Notes: a model not told the origin generated them from the sequence alone. A stretch of 6,959 nt of DNA from AC-32 sp035455605 (GCA_035455605.1 DATIER010000051.1:1-6959), one strand, 5' to 3'. Counted from the stretch's first letter, positions 1 to 6,342 are shown. Translations and numbers: made by a program.

Positions 1-330
1 CGTGAGGAAGACCGTCAGCGGCCAGCCGCCGTGGCCGCTCATCGCGACCACCGCCTCCATGTAGACGCCGTCGACGTCGGGCCGCTCCTCCCGGTCGACC
101 TTGACGTTCACGAAGCGCTCGTTCATCAGCTCCGCCGTGCCGGGGTCCTCGAAGGACTCATGCGCCATCACGTGGCACCAGTGACACGCCGCGTAGCCGA
201 CCGAGAGCAGGATCGGCTTGTCCTCGGCGCGCGCCTTCGCCAGCGCCTCCTCACCCCACGGGTACCAGTCGACTGGGTTGGCGGCGTGCTGGAGCAGGTA
301 CGGGCTCGTCTCCGAGGCCAGCCGATTCAC
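1..330 (-). CDS. DUF255 / YyaL-type thioredoxin-domain protein, N-terminal part
   Basis: Reading the minus strand from a GTG at 330 gives 110 residues that run off the left edge. They begin MNRLASETSPYLLQHAANPV and contain a CHWC motif at residues 49-52 followed by HVMAHESFED, then VNVKVDREERPDVD and GGWPLTVFL. This is the highly conserved N-terminal block of the DUF255 (YyaL, SSP411/spermatogenesis-associated 20-like) family. These proteins have a thioredoxin-fold domain followed by a large alpha-barrel region resembling sugar epimerases. Full members are about 600-700 residues, so most of the gene lies outside. The two cysteines are in place for a redox site, but the family's physiological role is not well settled. 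The GTG start fits because the conserved family N-terminus begins there. It has no Shine-Dalgarno and lies 18 bp from the divergent cyclase gene, so leaderless translation is likely. Identification is firm; function is open. Confidence 0.9.
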   Translation of the reverse strand, partial: MNRLASETSPYLLQHAANPVDWYPWGEEALAKARAEDKPILLSVGYAACHWCHVMAHESFEDPGTAELMNERFVNVKVDREERPDVDGVYMEAVVAMSGHGGWPLTVFLT

Positions 331-336
331 GGCTTG

Positions 337-343
337 TACGGTA
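337..343. promoter_or_regulatory. Overlapping divergent -10-like hexamers
   Basis: Only 18 bp separate the divergent GTG codons at 330 (minus) and 349 (plus). Within them TACGGT at 337-342 reads as a TANNNT -10 element on the plus strand, six bases before the cyclase GTG. On the minus strand TACCGT at 343-338 lies seven bases before the DUF255 GTG. This is the geometry expected of leaderless transcripts in Actinobacteria. No convincing -35 hexamer is visible for either, and neither gene has a Shine-Dalgarno. The call rests on spacing and the loose TANNNT pattern only. Confidence 0.4.
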
Positions 344-348
344 GTGGC

Positions 349-1053
349 GTGACTCTTCCGGCAGGCACCGTCACCTTCCTCTTCACCGACATCGAGGGAT
401 CGACACGTCTGCTGCAGGAGCTCGGCGACGACTACGGGCAGGTCGTCGCCGACCACCGGCGGCTGCTGCGCGACGTCTTCCAGGCCGCCGGCGGCAGCGA
501 GGTCGACACGCAGGGCGACGCGTTCTTCTACTCGTTCGCGCGGGCGCGGGACGCGGTCGGAGCGGCGGTCGCCGGCCAGCGCGCCCTGGCCGCGCACGAC
601 TGGCCTCGGGGCGCGGACGTGCGTGTCCGCATGGGCCTGCACACCGGCGAGCCCAGCGTCGGCGAGGAGGGCTACGTCGGCCTCGACGTCGTCCGGGCCG
701 CGCGCATCTGCTCCGCCGGCCACGGCGGGCAGATCCTCGCCTCGGAGACGACGCGCGCGCTCGTCGGCAACGAGCTGCCCGACGGCGTGAGCGTCCGCGA
801 CCTCGGCCGCCAGAGCCTGAAGGACATCCAGCACGAGCACGTCTACGAGCTCTCGCTCGAGGAGTCGCCGCTGTCGTTCCCGCCGCCGAAGCAGGACGAG
901 GCGAATCGCCGCGGCGACGACCTCGAACGCCGCTTCGAGGACAAGATCAACCGCTACGTCGAGTCGCAGCTCGAGCGGGCGTTCGGCCTGCTCGAGCCGA
1001 AGCAGGAACGGCCGCGCGGCCGCCTCCCCTGGCGCCGGCAACGCAAGACGTAG
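349..1053 (+). CDS. Class III adenylate/guanylate cyclase-like protein, stand-alone domain
   Basis: The protein is 234 residues from the GTG at 349 (MTLPAGTVTFLFTDIEGSTR). A TTG at 334 is an alternative. The open frame continues upstream to 31, but that part is antisense to the conserved DUF255 gene and is not counted. Residues 7-170 form a class III cyclase catalytic domain. FTDIEGSTR carries the first metal aspartate D14, VDTQGDAFFYSF the second, D57, and RVRMGLHTGEP and VRAARICSAGHGGQIL follow. R119 of the transition-state pair is present. The usual asparagine is V115, the substrate-selecting lysine position is D53 and the aspartate position is G108. This VDTQGD-type subgroup is common in Actinobacteria, often as a domain of larger regulators, and its cyclase activity is uncertain. 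Residues 175-234 are a charged, probably helical tail ending in basic RGRLPWRRQRKT, with no recognised domain. No membrane segment is seen. It is first in a run with the GNAT genes 9 bp downstream. Confidence 0.82.
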   Translation: MTLPAGTVTFLFTDIEGSTRLLQELGDDYGQVVADHRRLLRDVFQAAGGSEVDTQGDAFFYSFARARDAVGAAVAGQRALAAHDWPRGADVRVRMGLHTGEPSVGEEGYVGLDVVRAARICSAGHGGQILASETTRALVGNELPDGVSVRDLGRQSLKDIQHEHVYELSLEESPLSFPPPKQDEANRRGDDLERRFEDKINRYVESQLERAFGLLEPKQERPRGRLPWRRQRKT

Positions 1054-1062
1054 GCTCTCCTC

Positions 1063-1605
1063 GTGCTCGAGCTCGAGACCGACCGCCTGCTCCTGCGCGC
1101 GCCGGTCCCCGCCGACGCCGAGGCGCTGGCCCCGATGTACGCCGACCCCGAGGTGATGCGCTATGTCGGGGACGGACGGACGCTCACGCGCGCCGATACC
1201 GAGCGCAGCGTCAAGCGCATGATCGACCGCTGGGAGGCGGACGGCTTCGGCCTCTTCACGACCGTCCGCAAGGAGGACGGCGCGGTCATCGGCCGCGTCG
1301 GCCTGCTCGTCTGGAACACGGACACGTGGGAGCCGACCACGCGCGCCGAGGCCGCGGACGTGCCGAGCGAGGTCGAGGTCGGCTACACGCTCGGCAGGCC
1401 GTTCTGGGGCCACGGCTACGCGACCGAGGCGGCCGGCGCGGTGCGCGACTACGCGCTGGGCGAGCTCGGGGCGGCGCGGCTGATCGCGCTGATCATCCAC
1501 GGCAACACCGCGTCCGAGAACGTCGCGCGGAAACTCGGGCTCGAGTACGAGCGCGACGTGATGCTCGGGCGGCGCGAGGCCCAGCTCTTCGCCCTGGACA
1601 CGTGA
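1063..1605 (+). CDS. GNAT-family N-acetyltransferase, RimJ/RimL type (copy 1)
   Basis: The protein is 180 residues from a GTG nine bases after the cyclase stop. It opens with LELETDRLLLRAP, the typical beta-1 strand of RimJ/RimL-type (Acetyltransf_3) GNATs. The acetyl-CoA pyrophosphate loop is RPFWGHGYATEA at residues 112-123, and HGNTASENVARKLGLEYERD at 146-165 is the usual motif B region with N153. Length is normal for a single GNAT domain and no other domain is present. The family transfers acetyl from acetyl-CoA to protein N-termini, small amines or antibiotics; the acceptor cannot be read here. No Shine-Dalgarno precedes the start, so translation probably depends on the cyclase gene upstream. 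Its stop overlaps the GTG of a clear paralogue. Family assignment is secure; substrate is unknown. Confidence 0.9.
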   Translation: MLELETDRLLLRAPVPADAEALAPMYADPEVMRYVGDGRTLTRADTERSVKRMIDRWEADGFGLFTTVRKEDGAVIGRVGLLVWNTDTWEPTTRAEAADVPSEVEVGYTLGRPFWGHGYATEAAGAVRDYALGELGAARLIALIIHGNTASENVARKLGLEYERDVMLGRREAQLFALDT

Positions 1606-2150
1606 GGCTGGAGACCGAGCGCCTCGTCCTGCGCCGACCCCGGCTCGAGGACGCAGCGGCGTTCTATCCGCACTGGCAGGACCCCGAGGCGGTCGAGTAC
1701 GTCGGCGGCGTGAAGTCGCGGGCCGAGGTGGACGAGATGGTCGAGCGGCTGCTCCGGCACTGGGAGTGGTACGGGCTCGGCGAGTTCACGGTCGAGCGGC
1801 GGGAGGACGGCGCAGTCCTCGGACGGGTCGGGCTCCAGCTCTGGGATCCGCGCGACTGGACGAACGGGAAGCGGGCGCGGCTCGCAGGCGACGTCGAGAC
1901 GGAGCTCGGCTGGAAGCTCGGCCGCGAGCACTGGAGCAGCGGGTACGCGACCGAGGCGGCGCTCGCCTGCCGCGACTGGGCGCTCGCCGACCTGGGCCTG
2001 AAGCGGCTGATCTCGCTGATCGCCTTCGAGAACGTCGCCTCGATCCGGGTGGCGGAGAAGATCGGCGAGTCGTTCGAGCGCGACGTCGACAACGTGCCGT
2101 TCCGGCACCGGTACGGCCTCTGGTCGCTCGGTGAGAGGATGGCCGCGTGA
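1602..2150 (+). CDS. GNAT-family N-acetyltransferase, RimJ/RimL type (copy 2)
   Basis: The protein is 182 residues, starting at a GTG that shares GTGA with the stop of copy 1. An open frame reaches back to 1326, but that part is out of frame with copy 1 and looks like low-complexity Arg/Ala shadow coding. MRLETERLVLRRP matches the copy 1 N-terminus. REDGAVLGRVGLQLWD (67-82) and the loop REHWSSGYATEA (108-119) align with copy 1's KEDGAVIGRVGLLVWN and RPFWGHGYATEA without large gaps. FENVASIRVAEKIGE (142-156) fills the motif B region with N144 and A146-S147. In the CoA loop the first glycine of WGHG is serine (S112), a tolerated but notable change. The two genes look like a tandem duplication that has diverged considerably, so they may have different acceptors. 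It overlaps the decarboxylase gene downstream by GTGA. Substrate is unknown. Confidence 0.9.
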   Translation: MRLETERLVLRRPRLEDAAAFYPHWQDPEAVEYVGGVKSRAEVDEMVERLLRHWEWYGLGEFTVERREDGAVLGRVGLQLWDPRDWTNGKRARLAGDVETELGWKLGREHWSSGYATEAALACRDWALADLGLKRLISLIAFENVASIRVAEKIGESFERDVDNVPFRHRYGLWSLGERMAA

Positions 2151-3580
2151 GCGACACGGGCGACCTGCTGCGCCGGACGGCCGACCTCGCGGCCGCCTAT
2201 CTCGACACCCTCGACGAGCGGCCGGTCTTCCCGGAGGTGACGCCGGAGCAGTTGCGCGAGGCGCTCGGCGGGCCGCTGCCCGAGCGGCCGCTGCCCGCGG
2301 AGCAGGTCGTCGACGAGCTGGTCGCGGCGGCCGAGCCGGGCGTCGTCGCGACAGGTAGCGGGCGCTACTTCGGGTTCGTGATCGGCGGTGCGCTGCCGGC
2401 GGCGCTCGCGGCGGACTGGCTCACCTCGGCGTGGGACCAGAACGCCGGCCTCTACGTGGGCGGGCCGTCGGCGTCGGTCGTCGAGCAGATCACGCGGGAC
2501 TGGCTGCTCGAGCTGCTCGGGCTGCCCGGCGAGTCGTCGATCGGCTTCGTCACCGGCACGCAGGTCGCGCACGTGACCGGGCTCGCGGCGGCGCGCTGGC
2601 ACGTCCTCGAGGCGATCGGCTGGGACGTCGGCCGCGAGGGCCTGAGCGGCGCGCCGCGGATCCGCGTGCTCGCCGGCGAGCAGCGCCACGTGACCGTCGA
2701 CCGCGCCCTGCGCCTGCTCGGCCTCGGCGCCCCGACGACGGTCGCGGCGGACGACGAGGGCCGGATGCTGCCGGACGCGCTGGCCGAGGCGCTCGCAGGG
2801 CCGGCAGGGCCGACGATCGTCTGCGCGCAGGCCGGCGAGGTGAACACGGGAGCCTTCGACCCGCTGCCCGAGATCGCCTCGCTCGCCCGTGACGCCGGCG
2901 CCTGGCTCCACGTCGACGGCGCGTTCGGGATCTGGGCCGCCGTCTCGCCGCGCCTGCGGCACCTCGTCAGCGGGATCGAGCTCGCGGACTCGTGGACGAC
3001 CGACGCGCACAAGTGGCTGAACGTCCCCTACGACTCGGGCATCGTCCTCTGCGCGCACCCGGAGTCGCACCGAGCCGCGATGACCGTCAGCGCCTCGTAC
3101 CTGATCCAGGACGAGGGGGCGCGCCGCGTGCGCGACCAGGTCGACTGGGTGCCCGAGTTCTCGCGCCGCGCGCGCGGCTTCGCCGTGTACGCCGCGCTGC
3201 GCTCGCTCGGGCGCTCGGGCGTGGTCGAGCTCGTCGAGCGGTGCTGCGACGCGGCCAAGCGCTTCGCGGAGGCGGTCGTGCAGCTGCCCGGCGCCGAGCT
3301 GCTGAACGACGTCGAGCTGAACCAGGTGCTATTCCGGTTCGAGACCGACGAGCAGACCGACGAGGCGCTCCGCCAGGTACAGGCGAGCGGCCGCGTCTGG
3401 CTGAGCGGCACGACCTGGAAGGGCCGCAAGGCGATCCGCGTCTCGGTCTCGAACTGGCAGACCGGCGACGAGGAGATCGACCTCGCCGTGTCGGAGTTCC
3501 GAGCCGCCGCAGCGATGAACCGGCAAACGGACCGACCGGTCGTTTCAGACGGACGCGCGGGCGAAGCCCGCACGCCCTGA
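2147..3580 (+). CDS. Group II PLP-dependent amino-acid decarboxylase-like enzyme
   Basis: The protein is 477 residues from a GTG overlapping the stop of the second GNAT. Fold type I PLP features of the pyridoxal-dependent decarboxylase family (PF00282) are visible in order: RYFGFV (73-78), SAWDQN (95-100), TGTQVAHVTGL (136-146) at the phosphate-binding region, H181 at the ring-stacking position, GEVNTGAFDP (230-239), HVDGAFG (255-261) with D257 for the pyridine nitrogen, and TTDAHKWLNVPYDSG (284-298) with K289 as the PLP lysine. Family members remove the alpha-carboxyl of glutamate, aromatic amino acids, diaminobutyrate and others; some relatives are annotated as aminotransferases or lyases. 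No residue here fixes the substrate. The protein is cytosolic. Residues after about 457 (RQTDRPVVSDGRAGEARTP) match no conserved element and are encoded by hairpin sequence that probably ends transcription. Overlap with two GNAT genes suggests that an amine product could be acetylated, but this is inference. Confidence 0.88.
   Translation: MSDTGDLLRRTADLAAAYLDTLDERPVFPEVTPEQLREALGGPLPERPLPAEQVVDELVAAAEPGVVATGSGRYFGFVIGGALPAALAADWLTSAWDQNAGLYVGGPSASVVEQITRDWLLELLGLPGESSIGFVTGTQVAHVTGLAAARWHVLEAIGWDVGREGLSGAPRIRVLAGEQRHVTVDRALRLLGLGAPTTVAADDEGRMLPDALAEALAGPAGPTIVCAQAGEVNTGAFDPLPEIASLARDAGAWLHVDGAFGIWAAVSPRLRHLVSGIELADSWTTDAHKWLNVPYDSGIVLCAHPESHRAAMTVSASYLIQDEGARRVRDQVDWVPEFSRRARGFAVYAALRSLGRSGVVELVERCCDAAKRFAEAVVQLPGAELLNDVELNQVLFRFETDEQTDEALRQVQASGRVWLSGTTWKGRKAIRVSVSNWQTGDEEIDLAVSEFRAAAAMNRQTDRPVVSDGRAGEARTP
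3525..3545. terminator. Hairpin 1 near the end of the decarboxylase gene
   Basis: AAACG (3525-3529) pairs with CGTTT (3541-3545), and ACC (3531-3533) with GGT (3538-3540), with G3530 bulged and a GACC loop. The same place holds the perfect 10-bp palindrome CGACCGGTCG at 3533-3542. It lies inside the last codons of the decarboxylase and ends in three Ts in the plus direction, so it may be part of a terminator cluster. A palindromic protein-binding site is the alternative, but no promoter is nearby. Confidence 0.35.
3551..3577. terminator. Hairpin 2 at the decarboxylase stop codon
   Basis: GCGGGC (3557-3562) and GCCCGC (3566-3571) form a perfect six-pair stem closed by a GAA loop. Past a C-A mismatch, two more pairs follow on each side, then an A-C mismatch and two G-C pairs. 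The stop codon (3578-3580) follows directly. The fold is GC-rich with no T tract, a common arrangement at gene ends in high-GC Actinobacteria. It would form in transcripts from either side. Confidence 0.5.
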
Positions 3581-3603
3581 GGCGGCACCGCAAGCGCTGC
3601 CTC
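3579..3603. terminator. Hairpin 3 between convergent genes
   Basis: GAGGCGGC (3579-3586) pairs with GCTGCCTC (3596-3603) through eight positions, including one G-T, around a nine-base loop. It fills the 26 bp between the decarboxylase stop and the HMG-CoA lyase-like stop (3607-3609). It is symmetric, so it could act as a bidirectional terminator or a 3'-end stabiliser. No T-run is present. Confidence 0.45.
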
Positions 3604-3606
3604 GGC

Positions 3607-4461
3607 TCAGGCCGGCCAGGTGCCGGCGCGGTAGAGCTGGCCCTCGAGCCTGCGGCCGAAGACGCCCTCCAGCCACTCCGCCGTCGCGATCAGCGCGTCG
3701 AGGTCGATGCCGGTCTCGACGCCCTCGCGCTCGAGCAGGTAGACGAGGTCCTCGGTCGCGACGTTGCCGCTCGCGCGCGGCGCGTACGGGCAGCCGCCGA
3801 GCCCGCCGACCGAGGCGTCGAGCACGCCGGCGCCGGCCTCGACGGCGGCGAGCGCGTTCGCGTAGCCGGTGTTGCGCGTGTTGTGCCCGTGGAAGCCGGC
3901 TGCGCGTGTGCGCTCCACGAGCGAGCGCACCTCGTGCGGCACGGCGACGCCGATCGTGTCGGCGAGGACGACCTCGGCTCCCTCGAAGCGTGCGACGAGG
4001 TCGGCCACATGCCCGGGGTCGACGCGGCCCTCGAAGGGACAGCCGAACGCGACGCTGACGGTGACGGTGGCCGGCTCGGCCGCGGCCGCGAGGATCCGCT
4101 CGACCCGGGCCACCGCCTCGTCCAGCGAGGCGTTGCCGTTCCGGCGGTTGAACTCCTCGGTCGCGCCGAGCGTGGCGTTGACGCGGTCGAGCCCGCTCTC
4201 GCGGAACCGGTCGTAGCCCTGCTCGTTCAGCACGAGGCCCGAGTACTCGGCGCCCTCGCGCCGCTCGATGCCGGCGACGACCTCCTCGGCGCCCGCCATC
4301 TGCGGGACGCGGTCCGGGCGGACGAAGCTGACCGCCTCGACGCGCGGCAGGCCCGCGGCGGCGAGCCGGTTGACGAGCTCGGCCCGCGTCGCCGGCTCCA
4401 GCGTCTCGGCCTCGTTCTGGAGCCCGTCGCGCGGGCCGACGTCGCAGAGGGTCGGCGTCAA
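3607..4461 (-). CDS. Hydroxymethylglutaryl-CoA lyase-like enzyme
   Basis: The protein is 284 residues with a DRE-TIM (HMGL-like) barrel. GPRDGLQNE (9-17) supplies catalytic R11 and metal ligand D12. VEAVSFVRPDRVPQM (41-55) holds the conserved glutamate E42. FHGHNTRNTGYAN (190-202) gives the metal histidines H191 and H193. DASVGGLGGCPYAP (215-228) is the HMG-CoA lyase signature with catalytic C224, and N233 follows in ASGN. HMG-CoA lyases split HMG-CoA to acetyl-CoA and acetoacetate in leucine breakdown. Close relatives act on other 3-hydroxy-3-methyl acyl-CoAs, so the exact substrate is open. The usual HxHDT is HGHNT here. The start is TTG, supported by a TTGA overlap with the PPOX gene upstream and by GPRDGL lying at the expected distance from the N-terminus. 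Translation is probably coupled. No CoA ligase or other leucine pathway gene is in view. Confidence 0.88.
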   Translation of the reverse strand: MTPTLCDVGPRDGLQNEAETLEPATRAELVNRLAAAGLPRVEAVSFVRPDRVPQMAGAEEVVAGIERREGAEYSGLVLNEQGYDRFRESGLDRVNATLGATEEFNRRNGNASLDEAVARVERILAAAAEPATVTVSVAFGCPFEGRVDPGHVADLVARFEGAEVVLADTIGVAVPHEVRSLVERTRAAGFHGHNTRNTGYANALAAVEAGAGVLDASVGGLGGCPYAPRASGNVATEDLVYLLEREGVETGIDLDALIATAEWLEGVFGRRLEGQLYRAGTWPA

Positions 4462-4868
4462 TCCAGGCCGTGCGCCTCGACGCGGTCCGGACGGATGCGC
4501 GCGATCAGCCGCTGCTCCTCCGGCTTGTGCCAGGGATACGAGTCCTGGCCGAGGTACTTCTTCGCGAGCCTGTCGATACTCGCGTCGGCCCCTTCCGTCG
4601 TGATCTCGACGCGGCCGTCGACCGCGAGCCAGCGGTAGCCGTCCTGCGGGTCGAGCACGATCAGGGATACGCGGGGGTCGTGCTCGAAGTGGCGGGGCTT
4701 CGCGCGGCCCGTGGCGGTATTGAAGAACACGCCCTCGTCGTCGACGTCGACCCAGACGACGGTCGTGTGCGGCGAGCCGTCCTCCCGCAGCGTCGTCACC
4801 GCGGCGTAGTAGGGGTGCTCGAGGAACGCGCGCTGGCTCGGGGTGAGAGATTCGGTCTTGGTTGTCAT
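4458..4868 (-). CDS. PPOX-class (probably F420-dependent) split-barrel protein
   Basis: The protein is 136 residues from an ATG with a good Shine-Dalgarno (AGGAG, five bases upstream). The single-domain pattern of pyridoxamine 5'-phosphate oxidase-like split barrels is clear: SQRAFLEHPYYAAVTTLREDGSP, then HTTVVWVDVDDEGVFFNT, TGRAKPRHFEHDPRVSLIV, GYRWLAVDGRVEI and a C-terminal IARIRPDRVEAHGLD. Actinobacterial members with the TGRAK..R...DPRV segment and a terminal RI.P.RV strand are generally F420-binding FDOR-B proteins, used as reductases on diverse small molecules. Some relatives bind FMN, heme or biliverdin instead. Substrate and cofactor cannot be proven here. It is followed, with a 4-base overlap, by the HMG-CoA lyase-like gene, so the two are probably co-transcribed, although no shared pathway is obvious. 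Confidence 0.85.
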   Translation of the reverse strand: MTTKTESLTPSQRAFLEHPYYAAVTTLREDGSPHTTVVWVDVDDEGVFFNTATGRAKPRHFEHDPRVSLIVLDPQDGYRWLAVDGRVEITTEGADASIDRLAKKYLGQDSYPWHKPEEQRLIARIRPDRVEAHGLD

Positions 4869-4958
4869 GGGGTCTCCTTTCCGTCGCGTAAGGCTAGTGG
4901 CCCGGTGGGAGTCGCCGTCCTCGTCCGCTCGCCTCCGGGCGGCTGGCCCGTGGGTGGG
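4869..4958. other. Intergenic gap between transporter and PPOX gene
   Basis: Ninety bases lie between the stop of the MFS gene (4959-4961) and the PPOX start, both on the minus strand. Besides the PPOX ribosome site and a TANNNT-like hexamer, there are only short GC-rich inverted repeats, such as CGCC/GGCG at about 4930-4942, too weak for a confident terminator. The PPOX/lyase pair could therefore be read from its own promoter, from read-through of the transporter, or from both. Confidence 0.4.
4873..4880 (-). promoter_or_regulatory. Ribosome binding site of the PPOX gene
   Basis: On the minus strand AAAGGAGA precedes the ATG at 4868, with five bases between AGGAG and the start. It is one of only two strong Shine-Dalgarno sequences in the window and fixes this start. 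A TAGCCT (4896-4891) that fits TANNNT lies just upstream and could be the -10 element, but no -35 is seen. Confidence 0.75.
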
Positions 4959-6299
4959 CTAGTCGAGCGCCAGGCCGCGCGTCTCGCGGCCGAACGCCGC
5001 GGCGACGATCCCGCCGGCCGCCATCACGATCGCGACCACCGTCAGCGACCACGTCGACGAGCCGGTCGCGTCGTACAGGTTCCCGAAGATGTACGGGCCG
5101 GCGATCGCCGCGGCCTTGCCGACGCCCTCCATCAGGCCGAACGCGCTCGAGCGCAGCCGCGTCGGGAACGTCTCGGACGTGAACGGGTAGACCGCGCCCC
5201 AGGCGCCGAGGTTGAAGAAGCCGACGAAGAAGAGCGCCGTCACGTAGACGCCCTGCGTGTCGGCGACGGCGAAGGCGTACGCGGAGACGCCGCCGAGCAC
5301 GAGGAAGGCCGCGAGCGTCGGCTTCCGCCCGATCCGCTCGACCAGCCAGATCGCCGCGCCGTAGCCCGGGAACTGCGACAGCGCGCTCAGCGCGAGCAGG
5401 AGGTAGACGTTGATCGAGAAGCTCTTCTCGGCCTGCAGCACGAACGGCAGCCAGAGGAAGAGGCCGTAGTACGAGATGTTGAGCGCGATCCAGACGAGCG
5501 CCGTCGTCGTCGTCCGCGCGCGCAGCCGCTGCGCGAACAGCTCGCGCACCGACGAGCGCGGCTCCTCCGCCGGTGCCGTGAGCTCGCCGGGCTCGACCGG
5601 CCGGCCGGTGATCTCGCTCAGCACCTCGGCCGCCTCCTGCGAGCGGCCGTGGCGGGCGAGGAAGTACGGGCTCTCCGGCAGCGTGCGCCGCACCGCGAAC
5701 GCGAGGAACGCCGGGAACGAGGCGGCCAGGAAGAGCCAGCGCCAGCTGTTGTCGCCACCGATCGAATGCCCGATGAAGACCCACGACAGGAAGGTCGCGA
5801 GCAAGAGGCCGACCGGCCACCAGAAGTCGAGGAAGACGAGCAGCCGGCCGCGCCGCTGCGGCGGCAGGTACTCGGTCAGCATCGACGGGTCGACGACGAG
5901 CATGCCCCCGAGGCCGAGCCCCGCCAGGAAGCGGAACCCCATCACGGACCACGGGCCCCACGCGAGCGCCGTCACGGCGGTGAAGAGCGCATACCAGAGG
6001 ATCGAGTACTGAAAGATCGCGCGCCGGCCGATCCGGTCGGCGAGCCGCCCGAGCACCAGCGAGCCGCAGAGCGAGCCGGCGAGCGCCGCGCTGTTCACGA
6101 GCCCCTGCATGCGCCCGTCGAGGCCCCACTTGGCGGTGAAGATCGGCGCGACGAAGCCGACGAGCAGGATCTCCATGGCGACGAACGTCCAAGCGGCGCC
6201 CGTGACGAGGATCGCCTTCTTGTGGAAGCGCGAGAGCCCGCCGTCGCGCAGGACCTGCTCGACGTCCCGGACGGGTGGAGCGGCGACCGCCGTCGTCAT
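4959..6299 (-). CDS. niaP: MFS transporter, NiaP-like (probable niacin/nicotinate permease)
   Basis: The protein is 446 residues with about twelve hydrophobic segments, the first at roughly 28-54. It belongs to the major facilitator superfamily. The loop 2-3 motif GRLADRIGRR is at 84-93, RGR at 150-152 and PESPYFL at 208-214 before the central cytoplasmic loop. The second-half counterpart ERIGRK is at 321-326 and NLGAWGAVYPFTSETFPT at 363-380. From memory, SYYGLFLWLPFVL (276-288), QFPGYGAAIWLVERIGRK (309-326) and FFNLGAWG (361-368) match the Bacillus YceI/NaiP niacin transporter closely. The divergent NrtR-like regulator supports niacin uptake. Aromatic acid or sugar-acid uptake by a related carrier is the alternative. 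The ATG has AGGTG seven bases upstream, and the frame is closed by a TAG further up with no other start between. A 12-codon leader ORF ends over this ATG. Confidence 0.85.
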   Translation of the reverse strand: MTTAVAAPPVRDVEQVLRDGGLSRFHKKAILVTGAAWTFVAMEILLVGFVAPIFTAKWGLDGRMQGLVNSAALAGSLCGSLVLGRLADRIGRRAIFQYSILWYALFTAVTALAWGPWSVMGFRFLAGLGLGGMLVVDPSMLTEYLPPQRRGRLLVFLDFWWPVGLLLATFLSWVFIGHSIGGDNSWRWLFLAASFPAFLAFAVRRTLPESPYFLARHGRSQEAAEVLSEITGRPVEPGELTAPAEEPRSSVRELFAQRLRARTTTTALVWIALNISYYGLFLWLPFVLQAEKSFSINVYLLLALSALSQFPGYGAAIWLVERIGRKPTLAAFLVLGGVSAYAFAVADTQGVYVTALFFVGFFNLGAWGAVYPFTSETFPTRLRSSAFGLMEGVGKAAAIAGPYIFGNLYDATGSSTWSLTVVAIVMAAGGIVAAAFGRETRGLALD

Positions 6300-6334
6300 C
6301 GAGCGGCACCTGCCGCGGTGCTCGGGGCGCGCAT
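6296..6334 (-). CDS. Short leader ORF (12 codons) overlapping the transporter start
   Basis: An ATG at 6334 follows AAGGAG by eight bases, a much better ribosome site than the transporter's own. It encodes MRAPSTAAGAAR, then TGA. That stop shares ATGA with the transporter ATG at 6299, in a different frame. The geometry is that of translational coupling: ribosomes finishing the peptide would sit on the transporter start. The peptide itself has no recognised motif and no run of regulatory codons. It could be a fortuitous ORF, but the strong ribosome site has no other gene to serve. Confidence 0.45.
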   Translation of the reverse strand: MRAPSTAAGAAR

Positions 6335-6342
6335 CTCCGGTT

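Noticed and set aside
31..348. N-terminal extension of the cyclase reading frame
   Set aside because: The extension is antisense to the conserved DUF255 N-terminus on the minus strand and has no domain of its own; the family start motif follows GTG 349.
1326..1601. Upstream extension of the second GNAT frame
   Set aside because: It is out of frame with the first GNAT and reads as Arg/Ala-rich shadow coding; GTG 1602 gives the standard family N-terminus.
1664..3070. Long minus-strand open frame opposite the GNAT and decarboxylase genes
   Set aside because: Its composition is Arg/Asp/Val-rich with no motif, whereas the plus strand carries complete conserved enzymes; long antisense frames are expected at this GC content.
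349..3580. A cyclic-nucleotide anti-phage (CBASS/Pycsar-like) system
   Set aside because: The cyclase is a common actinobacterial class III type and its neighbours are metabolic enzymes; there is no membrane, nuclease or NADase effector.
2992..4638. Long plus-strand open frame across the decarboxylase end and the lyase
   Set aside because: It spans two convergent, well-supported genes and the hairpin cluster, and shows no domain.
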